A stretch of 64,000 nt of DNA from Azolla caroliniana (taxonomy: Eukaryota; Polypodiophyta): contig JBHGNT010000105.1 in NCBI GenBank assembly GCA_043228905.1, positions 1-64,000 of the forward strand, given 5' to 3'. Shown in pieces: positions 50,603-60,621 of this stretch. How positions within the stretch are numbered: position 1 is the stretch's first letter; each line of letters opens with the position of its first letter. The position numbers and the translations under genes are program-made. Under the pieces are notes generated by a model. That model searched no databases. It was given only the letters and a program-made list of their open reading frames with translations, and was not told the origin of the DNA.

Positions 50603-51743
50603 TTCAGGCTCTGAGATTCGTCTCCCTGCCGATATTGACTGGACAATGCTCGACAAATCACGTTTTTTTGTGCTAGGTGCTGCCCTCTTCTCGGGTGTCT
50701 CGGCTACTCTCTATCCAGTAGTTGTTCTCAAGACACGCCAACAAGTCTATTCAGGTACCCACACCACCTCTAGCCTCAAATTAGGGTTTAACATACTCCG
50801 CAATGAAGGTGTTTGTGCTCTATACAAAGGGTTTGGTACATCGTTACTGGGAACTATACCCGCTCGAGCTCTATATATGACCACACTTGAGATCACAAAA
50901 AGCAATGTTGGGTTTGCCGCTCGGCATCTACTTGGGCTTCCAGAATCAACTGCAGCAGCAGCAGCGAATGCTGCCGCTGGGTTAAGCGCCTCAATGGCCG
51001 CTCAATTGGTGTGGACGCCTGTTGATGTCATTAGCCAACGCCTTATGGTTCAGACAAATGTAAAAAACCCCAGTCCTAACCCCAATCCTAATCACAATCC
51101 TAGCACCAAACCTAATGCTAATCTTATACAAAATTCTAGCACTAGCACTAGCACTAACCCTAACCATTCCCCTAATACAAACCTTAACTCTACTCCTAAG
51201 CATGGAGTTAATAGCACTAACTACCGAGGTGGGTTTGATGCATTTCGAACCATCGTTCGAGTTGAAGGCATCCGAGGTTTGTACCGTGGCTTTGGGATGT
51301 CTATCTTGACCTATGCCCCTTCAAGTGCCTTATGGTGGGCATCTTATTGTGTGACTCAAAGAACAATATGGAGGAGCTTAGGGTTAGGAATTGGGAGAGA
51401 ATCTTCTAATAATGATGCTAATGTTAAAGAGCAATATGTGCCGAGTTCGAGTCTTGTTGTTGCTGTCCAAGGACTGAGTGCTGCTTGTGCAGGCGGCGTG
51501 GCAGCCATTGTGACCACGCCTTTGGATACTATCAAGACGAGGTTTCAAGTCATGGAAAGTGATGAGAACAAAAAGCCACCCACTGTGAGAGATACTCTCC
51601 GAAATCTTCTTAAAGAAGGAGGGTGGAAAGCTTGTTATAAAGGGCTCGGACCCCGATGGGCGACCATGTCAATGTCCGCAACCACCATGATTACCACCTA
51701 TGAGTTTCTAAAGCGAATGTCTGCCAAGCAAGAGAGAACCTAA
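50463..51743 (+). CDS. Mitochondrial carrier family protein (SLC25A44-like), intronless
   Basis: Inner mitochondrial membrane solute carrier with three tandem repeats of about 100 residues. It resembles plant proteins At5g15640/At1g72820, which are related to animal SLC25A44 (a branched-chain amino-acid carrier); the substrate here is inferred only. It has 426 residues, uninterrupted. The ATG at 50463 is preferred over upstream non-ATG codons. Signature motifs: repeat 1 YPVVVLKTRQQV (acidic residue replaced by Val), repeat 2 TPVDVISQRLMV (basic residue replaced by Ser), repeat 3 TPLDTIKTRFQV (canonical Px[DE]xx[KR]). Each repeat has its second-half motif (ALYKGFGTSLLG, GLYRGFGMSILTYAPSSALWW, ACYKGLGPRW). 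Two low-complexity inserts are odd: about 20 Ser near residues 29-48 from a (CAT)n-type repeat, and an Asn/Pro/Ser/Thr-rich stretch of about 45 residues in the repeat 2 matrix loop encoded by CCTAAN-like DNA (51065-51205). Confidence 0.93.
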
Positions 51744-54700
51744 TGAAACAAAAAAAGAACACAAGAAAAAGAAAAGACTCCCCTTTTTTCTCATATATAT
51801 ATCTATATGTATAGTTGGAGCACATGATGCAGATTTTTTTGTTGTGGATTTTTTTTTGTGATCCAACAAGGAATGCAAGCATATATTTATATATATAGAT
51901 GTATGTATATGCTTTTTATGTACATTGGTTTTGCCATGGCTTCTTTTCTTATGGGCATGCGCTGGCCACCTGAGAAAAAGAATGTGAATATATACGAAGG
52001 AAGGCACATGTGCTCCATGCAAAAAAGAAATTGTGTTTTGATTTGCCATTCATTTTCGTAGGAGAGAATTGGATGGAACACTTGTAGAGTACATCACATC
52101 TCCTTTCAGCTTACTTTGTATACAACTTTTTTGTGATCTATACATACCCAAAGTACATTCCATTAGGAAACAAGGTATGATGAGTTTCTTCTTTTGTATC
52201 TCAAAACTTTCCAGATAAAATGTGATATATTGTTAATGCTGCCATAAGTGTGCTATATCATGATTTCTGCCATAAATTCCTGACTTTTTATCGAGCTTTG
52301 TGGCTCTAACTTTCTGGATATGATATATTTCACTATCATGTTGCATCATGCATTGATATTGTATCTTTTAGTATCACAGGATGGTGGCGTTGCACAGTGG
52401 AATAGATTGAGATTTAATAAAGGATAAACTCCCATCCTATTGTTTCATATTGATTTTAGCTACTATTTTGCATGAGCATATTTGGCTGTTAATTCCTCAC
52501 AAAATGAAAGACAGATTGCTTCAAAGCTCACTATAGTGCTGGATGGAGACAGAATCCAAGGACACAATTACGAGCTATGAAGATAGGAGCGCTTTCACAC
52601 TGTTATATTAATCCTGTCCATTTGTCTCATCGAGCTAAATTGTCTTAATAGTGGGTTCTGGTAACTAGTTATATTGGTCTACATTAACACGTTAGGCTGC
52701 AGTTGTTTCATAATCTTGTTGAATGTCACTGCGTTGTTGGATTATGATGTGTAATTGAGAGGCGAAGGAATATGGAGGTGAGGGTTTGCTTTATGTTTTG
52801 TGGTTTCATTGTGTTTTCAAGTGAGATCGTGTTCAAATTGCAGATTGCTACTTTTGTTTTGTTGCGTTTCCATAAGTCTCTTCTGATGCATTGCCAAGAC
52901 GCTGTCTCATTTCAAGTCTTTCAACTTGTCCAAGTTAACCGATTTCGTGCATTTGTATGTGATATCAGTGTAAAATATTAGCCTATGTGTGTTTTGGTTT
53001 GTTGGATTACAGTGTTTCTGATCTGTAATTTATGGGAAGCACAAGAGTGATGTGAATTTCATAGTTGTGAGGAGTTAATACACTTTTAATCAGTTCCCCA
53101 GTCCACTTTTGAAACGAAAATAGAGCAGGGTGTTTGGAAATATGAAAACTGCCTTGTGATTCAGGGAGGAGATATTTGTAGTTGGGTTATGAGCTCAGAT
53201 CAATGCTGTCTTGATTCTGACATGAATGTTATGTATGTTTATCTGTACTCAGAAAGCATCCTATCGACATGTTTATAGACTCTTGCTTGGCTGTGAATAA
53301 AGGTATGTCCTTTGTATAATTTGTTAATGTAAAAATTGTTTCTTGCTTCATGGACACCATTGACGCAACTTTTTTTGGGTCTCATTGCTTTCCTATATAA
53401 ATTTCTGAAACTGTAAAACTTTTCATTTTCTATGATTCCTTTCAATGAAGATATGCCTCGGCTAAGATGTAATCTTTTTGAAAATGTGCTATAAAAATGG
53501 TAACAAATGATACTACATGCTATATGGAGGATATGGCTAGCCTCATGAAAAATTTAAATTTCACAAACAGCTAAGTAAATAGAGAATCTATACCTTTGTT
53601 GACATCATGCTACCCAATTTCCCAAAGGAGTTGCAAGAAGAAAGCTATAAAAGACCAACTTGACCTTAGGAAAATGCCTTTGTAGGTAAATCGTCAATAC
53701 AAAGGTTTATTGTGACACCTTCGAAACTCGTTAATTCGTAAGGTAGGAAAGGATAAGTTAGATCATCATTTTTTCATTGCACCAATCACAAGTAGAACCA
53801 TCAACATAAAGTTCCAGTATATTGAGACATCCTTTACATCAATCTTGACGCAACGTACTCCTTTTAGACATAATACTTGAAGATCTAATCTCCCATCACA
53901 AGTCTCTTAAAAAGACAACTCCTTCGAGTGCTATTTAAGAAAGCCTATGATTCTACTCTTTTATCATATGATGAGTACTCGATTTTGAATATCCATCATG
54001 AATCAACAACATGTTATCCTTTGGCCTATCAACAAGGTCTCAAGTGTAAGATATTTGATATAATGATCATACTTACAAGTGTGACATAGGATCATCACAT
54101 ACATCTGCATTCATTATTTCGTGTCACTCCATTTTTTGGCCTTTGATATTCATTGTAACAAATGTGGAGACATACTACAATAGTGACATAGAAGATATGA
54201 TGGCGTGATCCTAAACCACATAAATGTATTGCATAAGTAACTTCTTTTTTAGATCCTTGAAAGAGTAAGGTACACATTTTCCCAACACGAATCATTCATC
54301 ACTCCGCAAACCAAAAGGTACTTAACCACATTGGGATTAATTAGTTTTATTTACATTGTGAAATAAGCAAATCTAATATATGCAGGGACATCTGTCATTG
54401 TCCTATAGCCCTTGAAACATGTATATGACTTCCTAGACAAGTGAACCATACCATTGGCCAACATTGTACTCCAAAATTTTCAAAACATAATAGTTGGGGT
54501 CTTAAAAGCTACTCAATGACATAATATTCTTCTCAATAAGGTATGGTTAAGAAGAAGAGTACATGAAATAAAGTAGACACATTTGAAACAATGCTTCCCA
54601 TTATACGTTTCAATAAACATCAAACATGTTCTAACCTTCACGCAGTTTGTGCGTTGCAATTTTGTCCCGTTCCATAAATAGTGGTAATGTTAATCACGAA

Positions 54701-54896
54701 AGTAACCTAAAGTATGCTTTGGAGTTTAGAGTCTTGTTTAAATGAGATAAAACGACAAATATGTAAAAGAAGAAAAGACATCATGGATAACATCTACATG
54801 GGAATAAAAGTTAATAGAAGTATCCCTTCCATGGATAAATCAAGTGGGAATAAGTTGCAAGAAATTTAGGAGGTGCACTTATTTGCTCACAAGGCT
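51744..54896. other. 3' flank of carrier gene and intergenic DNA
   Basis: Begins with the probable 3' UTR of the carrier gene. The rest is AT-rich with short unrecognised frames. 53760-53900 and 54360-54500 may hold copia debris, but nothing diagnostic survives. Confidence 0.4.
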
Positions 54897-54959
54897 TTAG
54901 GATTCATCCTCGCGCATTGCTTCTTTCGTTGCGTAGTCATGAAAATTTACCGGTTTTTG

Positions 54960-55450
54960 GAGGGTCGATTGTGAAAGTACCCCCTCTTTATTTTCATAAT
55001 GTTTTACAATACCCTTAAATTTCAGAAATGGTTGTGGATGGAGAATCTTTATCCGATAGTCAATGTGCGTCAGAAGTGGTGTCGATGCTGGCTTCGCGTC
55101 CTCCATATTGAAGCGCTTCACCACCTTTTCGGATGTAATCGGATTGGGAGAGCCAGAAGATCTTCTTTGTCCGATTTCGCTCTATCTGCATGCCTAAAGG
55201 CTAGAATGTTTCGGGCTACTCCAAGTTCTTTCATTGAAGACTCCACTTTAGCTTTCTGATTTCGGCGATAAGGATTATAGGATCATGTAGATTCGGAACT
55301 TGTAAACTATTTGCCGGGTGTACATACATCGGCCGGAGTTCGAGCAGTTGTAGCCGAGTTGCCAGATGTAGGTATTGAATTTCTAATACCACATTCTCGG
55401 CGCTTGCTTGAAACCATATAGGCTCTTCTTCAGCTTGCAGAAGAGGTGAC
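54960..55450 (-). pseudogene. Ty1/copia retrotransposon reverse-transcriptase relic
   Basis: Reading the minus strand, 55447-55391 gives CKLKKSLYGFKQAPRMW, the highly conserved YG[LF]KQAPR block of copia reverse transcriptase. Further along, about 55200-55135 gives a TKKIFWLSQSDYI-like block and 55124-55060 gives RFNMEDAKPASTPLL, the conserved RF.M...KP.STP block. The blocks are in the right order, but stops lie between the first two and a one-base frameshift near 55128 separates the last two. Sequence below about 55060 is no longer recognisable as RNase H. The element is dead and no LTRs were identified. Confidence 0.85.
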
Positions 55451-55610
55451 CTTGCTCCCCCGTTGTCGTGAAGCCTGCTAGTTGAGACACAAAAAACCTA
55501 AAAACACCAACAAGGAAAAAACTTTTGGCACCACTTTTAGCATTGTTCTAGCACATGCCACCAATTTGAAATTTGGGAGATTGCAAACAAACTTGTCGTG
55601 GGTGTCCAAC

Positions 55611-55797
55611 AAATGTGTGATGTAGAAGCTTCTTTGACTTTCTTCACAAGGAAATATACATTGGAAGTTAGAAAACTAGTTGATTATGAGTTCCCTCTAA
55701 CACCCACAAATGTGTGATGTAGAAGCTTCTTTGACTTTCTTCACAAGGAAATATACATTGGAAGTTAGAAAACTAGTTGATTATGAGTTCCCTCTAA
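55611..55797. repeat. 97-bp head-to-tail duplication, apparently identical
   Basis: Copy 1 (55611-55707) and copy 2 (55708-55797, ending after CCCTCTAA) match base for base through the shared 90 bp. The junction carries ACACCCAC, partly repeated from before copy 1. The identity implies a very recent event or an assembly artefact. Confidence 0.9.
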
Positions 55798-57711
55798 GTC
55801 GAAGTCCATTGTACTTATCAATACAAGAGATTAGAATCTAGATAGAACTAGCTTCCCTCTAACATCACTCAGTATGAGGATCATTCAAGTTCCAATAAGA
55901 TTGATTACTTTCATGTCATTGATTGTGCACCACTCCCATTTTTCTTGCCTTTTTAAAACCTAATTTGGATTGAATTGGGGATTCGTAGTTTTAAAGTCAC
56001 ACTTGGTTAATTGGCTATGTTAAGCGAATGTGCACTAAGATACTCACACACTTACATGCATGAGGTCATATGTTGTCTTTCACATGATGGTGTACTGGTA
56101 AATCTTGCAATTCAAGTTGTGGTTCAAGTCCTATTGGATGCATCATGGGCAAAGAATTTTGTATTCATTCCTTCTTGTTAAAAATTGCTAAGAGGATTTT
56201 TTTGGGTAAAATAACTAATATGACCTAACTAAAATTTGATTAGCTTGACTAGCGAATTCTGTTGTTATTTGCATTCATGTTTGTGTGTTTCTTCAAGGAA
56301 AAGGCCGACATAATATTTTCATGCTAAATTATAATGTTTATCCGTTGCACATTCATGTTTTGAAATATGACAATGTTGGCCCCATTGATATCTGTGGCCC
56401 CATAATTGTGAGCTCATGATCCCCTACATCTTAAGAAAAATATAAATATGTCTAGAACATTTTCATTTCCTTGAAATATGATGTAATATAGTCAAGGCAC
56501 AAACCAAGAGATATGCAAGTCAAATACATTGTCGTAAGACTTATTACTGCATTTTAGTACGTGTTGACATGACTACACATGGAAACTACGTAGGCTTATT
56601 TGACCATGGACACATGACTATAATATCGTTAGTGGACATGCTCATGAATTTAGTGTTCAATGAATTAATGCAAGATGTATGCTGAAAGGACAGCCTACCC
56701 TAAAATGTAGGTTTAATGTTATTTTGTTCTTGAGGTTAGTGATGAGAAGGAACACCTAAAGTTATTACATTTGATCTTTAGCATGCACATGGTTAAGTTC
56801 AATGAGGGTGTGTGGGTGTATCATGACACAATCATCTTGTCGCACGCAAGAGTTGAGGGTGAGTGAGAAGGGTAAAACTAGTGACATTGACGAAGGCCAT
56901 GTGGTATGCCCGATCGATTCTCAGGTGTCTTCGAGATCTTATGGTCCACCTGACCAGGTGAAGCGACAACAAACACTTTTTGGTGGTTCACGTAAGACCA
57001 ACATGGTATATGCCCATTTCTGATTTGTTTTGTGTGCGTGTGAAGTTGGAGTGGGGGGGGGGGGTGCGTGACATGGTGTAATTAATACTATTAATATTAA
57101 TCTCTTTAAATACGGTATTAAAGGCTAGAGGAAATTGACTTAAATGGACCCCCCATATATTATTCCTAGTCCCCCGTGGACATACATAATTGGGAATTGA
57201 AATCTAAGAGGAACTTTCAAACCTTTGACAGTGGACAGTGGACACATGGAAAAGAGCACACGAGCTTATCTAAGTATGTACATATGTATGTATTTATATA
57301 TATATGTTAATAATAATAACTTATAGGGCGTGTTTAAACTCTAGACGTCAATTTCTTATTTGGTTAAATATGGGCTTGTCCGGACAAACAAAGAATGTCT
57401 GTCCGTCTTCATTCATATTATTATGTATCCTCGTGAATGTGGCACAAATGTGGCACACGGTCCCATCCATCCATCACTGACTTACATACATACATACACA
57501 TACATACATACATAACCTGTCTGTCTTCATTCAATACACATCATCAACTATCCTCTTTTCCTTCTCTGCCTTCTTTTTCTTCTTCTTCTTCTTCTTCTTC
57601 TTCCATTCGTGCACTGCTTACTACTGCTAGCAACATCATCAATCAATTTCAATCAATCAATCAAATACATATATTGGACAGGAAACGGAAGACCCATTTA
57701 ATGATGTACAT

Positions 57712-57712
57712 T

Positions 57713-57762
<50 letters not shown>
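57712..57762. repeat. Compound (TC)n(AC)n microsatellite
   Basis: About nine TC units are followed by about sixteen AC units. Confidence 0.9.
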
Positions 57763-57766
<4 letters not shown>

Positions 57767-58034
57767 CCTCTCAAAATATGGGCCTGCCCAATGCAATGGG
57801 ATCTCTTCAAAATTTTAAATACATACATACATGCATGCATATATGTATATACATCTATGTAATGAGAGAGACAGAGAGAGAACAGAGAGGCCCTTATAAA
57901 TTCTAATGCGACCATGCATTCTTCCCTAGTAACGTTCCTGTAGGCTATATATATATATATATATAGCTATTTCATCAATTAAGCAGTATATGGTTAACAC
58001 CTCTCTCTCTCTCTCTCTGTGCAGTGCCTAGACA

Positions 58035-58048
58035 TATATCTATATCTA

Positions 58049-58095
<47 letters not shown>

Positions 58096-58106
58096 ATCTA
58101 TATATA
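58035..58106. repeat. (ATCT)n microsatellite
   Basis: About fifteen ATCT/TATC units lie just upstream of the bHLH start codon. The frame reading Ile-Tyr-Leu-Ser repeats into the gene is repeat-derived, so it was not used as the start. Confidence 0.9.
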
Positions 58107-58138
58107 GCTGTGTCCATATCAAGGAGAAGTTCCCATAT

Positions 58139-59635
58139 ATGGAGGTCCAGAGTATTGTGGGAGTAATCAGCAATAGCAATGTTTATTATAATCATCACCA
58201 TCATCATCATCATCATCATCATAATAATAATGAGAACGGAGGTGGTGTTGGGTCCGAATCGTGTACTAATGCTCCATTGCTATTGCCTGATGATCCTCAT
58301 CATGTTGGCGCAATAATTAGCAACATTGGTGGTGACCACTTCCACCAAGACCTTAATCATCGTGCAGTTAACACCCATTCCTCTACTGCATTGGTTAATT
58401 ATCCCCAGGTTAATAATAATACTCATAATTACTCCCACTCCGGTGATGAGCTACTCGCTCCACCATCACTACTATTACCATCGGCATCATCGTCTGGCCC
58501 AATCAAGCATCTTACTTATCCCTCCTCTGCATTCACATCGCCCCCAAATTCTGCCCATACTAATTACCTCTCAATAATATTAGACTCTACTTATAATGTC
58601 AAGGAGTATGATAAAGATCCCTGCAATATGATGGGCAGCAGCACATCATCATCGCCATCTCATGAATCTACTACAGCGCTACTAAATACAGCCACGCACC
58701 TTCTTGCTGTTGAGGAGGACCAGGACCCAGTCGATATAAGCAATCTCTCCTCTTCTTCTACATACGATATGATTAATTCAAGTAATCACATTACAAGCCC
58801 TAATCATGAGGCTACCTATCTCCTGACCCATCATCCCTCAATCCTCCCTGTTATTAACGCAAGCAATCCGTGCGAACTCGCCGGCCTGGCGGATGCCAAG
58901 TGGCAGCATCTGGTCCCGCCACGATGCCGCGGTCGGGATAGCGGTGCCAGCTGGCACGATACGGATCGCGACTCGGGGGACATATCCTCCGTGGTACGGC
59001 CTACCAGCTGGTGCGCTGGGCGTGAAGCTAGCGCTGCCACCTGTCCAGCTACGGCGATGGCCGGGCCTGGGAGCTGTCATATCGGAGACCCTATGGATTA
59101 TTGGGATGGGCGGAATATGAGTGATGGGTACGGATATACTTCTGTCGAGCAGATTGGAAATATCAGTAATCCGAGTAATAATGGTGATGGCGATGATGGT
59201 AACCGCATGAGCAATGACATGGTGTCGATGAGGTTCACCAGGAATATTCCAGGCCAGAAGGGATATTCTGTGCTTCCCCAGGGAATGACAGCCAGGAGGC
59301 GGCGGCACCGAATCAGCAGGAAGTTGAAGATTCTGAGGAATCTGGTGGTGCCGTACTGTGGCGGCGCCGGCGGGAGGAGGAATATGGACACGGCGTCCAT
59401 GCTGGATGCGGCCATCCACCGGATCAAATATTTAAGGGCCCAGATTCATATGATGCACCTGCAACTTGCTCGCGAAGAATCTGCTTCTGCCGCGACCGCC
59501 CATATCAATAGTAATTACATGGTGATCAACAATAGTTATAGAATTGACATTCCATTGGATCATCCTCAGTTTCAGCTTCATCTTCATCAATATTATGATA
59601 GCCATCGTTACATTGTTGACCCACCTGATCCCTAA
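58139..59635 (+). CDS. bHLH transcription factor, HECATE-like, with altered basic region
   Basis: Single-exon coding region of 498 residues. The ATG at 58139 is the first Met after the upstream (ATCT)n tract. The long N-terminus is low-complexity: a His run near residue 20, and Asn-, Ser- and His-rich segments. The bHLH lies at about residues 383-445: TARRRRHRISRKLKILRNLV, a loop, then MDTASMLDAAIHRIKYLRAQI, matching the HECATE/INDEHISCENT group (MDTASMLDEAI..VKFL). Two departures stand out. The Glu of the usual RRERISE is His (RRHRISR), removing the residue that normally contacts E-box CA. The loop carries about seven extra residues (VPYCGGAGGRRN). HECATE proteins act in gynoecium and meristem development, but this protein may bind DNA atypically or act as a dimer partner. 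A GC-rich patch at 58865-59100 has a composition unlike the rest. Confidence 0.85.
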   Translation: MEVQSIVGVISNSNVYYNHHHHHHHHHHNNNENGGGVGSESCTNAPLLLPDDPHHVGAIISNIGGDHFHQDLNHRAVNTHSSTALVNYPQVNNNTHNYSHSGDELLAPPSLLLPSASSSGPIKHLTYPSSAFTSPPNSAHTNYLSIILDSTYNVKEYDKDPCNMMGSSTSSSPSHESTTALLNTATHLLAVEEDQDPVDISNLSSSSTYDMINSSNHITSPNHEATYLLTHHPSILPVINASNPCELAGLADAKWQHLVPPRCRGRDSGASWHDTDRDSGDISSVVRPTSWCAGREASAATCPATAMAGPGSCHIGDPMDYWDGRNMSDGYGYTSVEQIGNISNPSNNGDGDDGNRMSNDMVSMRFTRNIPGQKGYSVLPQGMTARRRRHRISRKLKILRNLVVPYCGGAGGRRNMDTASMLDAAIHRIKYLRAQIHMMHLQLAREESASAATAHINSNYMVINNSYRIDIPLDHPQFQLHLHQYYDSHRYIVDPPDP

Positions 59636-60621
59636 TTACGCCACTTATGATGTAGTGATTACCCTAATTAGATGGACTTTTAAGAGCTTTTCATAACCTT
59701 GAGTTTATAATCGAAGAGGATGTATGATATGTGCGCTATAATTAAGATCTTCCTATTTAAATGGCGAGATGGATTCAGCCCGTTTTGAAATTTGGGCATG
59801 GATATATTATTCCACCGCCAACAGAAAACGAATGCAATGTGGGCGAATACTTGGTAAAATGCTGAAGTTCAGCTAATTCCTCCCATGGAGGTGTTTACAC
59901 GAAAAGATAGCCTCCCTCACTCTCTGTGATTGCTTGAAATGATATGGACACAATTATATTGGAGCTCCACAGAATGATCACGAAGTAGCAATATTCCTCA
60001 ATCCATTAGAATCATACATTAATGCTCAATATGAATCGCATTCTACAGGTACATCCGGCCATGCTCATATCATATAGTTCATGTCTTATATGAATTTGTT
60101 TGTTTACCTCATCATGTGAACTCTAAGTTATAAATTTACAAAGATATTTGAAATATGAATGAAGGATATGTGTCCGGTTTGTAAGTCTTCATTCATAACG
60201 AAAGGATTTGCAGGGCATAGTGGAGTGGATATAATTCGTTAATGGTGCTATCCTACATTGATCCAAAATTTGTACTCTGAAAGCTTGGCCTAAGTAAGCA
60301 TCGTGCAAGGTTTTGAGAAGAGTTCTACTGGATGTATGATATTTTAGTAAGACAATGTGCGATAGATAAGTTGTGCATTCAACTAAAGAGAGAGGCATTA
60401 ATTTAGCCTGACAAGGCATTAATTTAGATGATAAGAGGTTAAAAACTTTTGGCCATGGCCATTGGAAATGGTAGGTAGGAGGATGGATATGCCACATTTG
60501 GGATGGAATCAAAGTGCCAAGAGTTTTTTTTCTTTTTAAATGTACCTCCAAATGAATAATGGTTATGAGTGAGATTAAGAAGAGGAGGTACACATTCATT
60601 AGATCATGCATTGTCAGCCGG
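59636..60621. other. Convergent 3' flanks of bHLH and HD-ZIP IV genes
   Basis: Nearly 1 kb between two stop codons on opposite strands, probably both 3' UTRs. A minus-strand frame of 146 codons (60189-60629) overlaps the HD-ZIP stop and shows no recognisable features. Confidence 0.5.

Larger units (their letters stand above)
55451..58138. other. Intergenic, with bHLH promoter side
   Basis: Contains the 97-bp duplication at 55611-55797, a G run near 57053-57064, (CATA)n near 57484-57511, (CTT)n near 57577-57603, a compound (TC)n(AC)n at 57712-57762 and (TA)n at 57946-57964. A CT tract ending TGTGCAG at 58024 resembles a strong splice acceptor and may end a 5' UTR intron of the bHLH gene. No other gene is seen. 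Confidence 0.45.

Noticed and set aside
58019-58138. 40-residue N-terminal extension of the bHLH protein
   Set aside because: It consists of the (ATCT)n microsatellite read as Ile-Tyr-Leu-Ser and starts at a non-ATG-favoured site next to a splice-acceptor-like sequence; ATG 58139 is the sounder start.
58838-59419. Antisense open frame of 193 codons inside the bHLH gene
   Set aside because: It mirrors the GC-rich and Arg/Pro-coding part of the sense gene. The sense frame carries a recognisable bHLH and the antisense product has no features.
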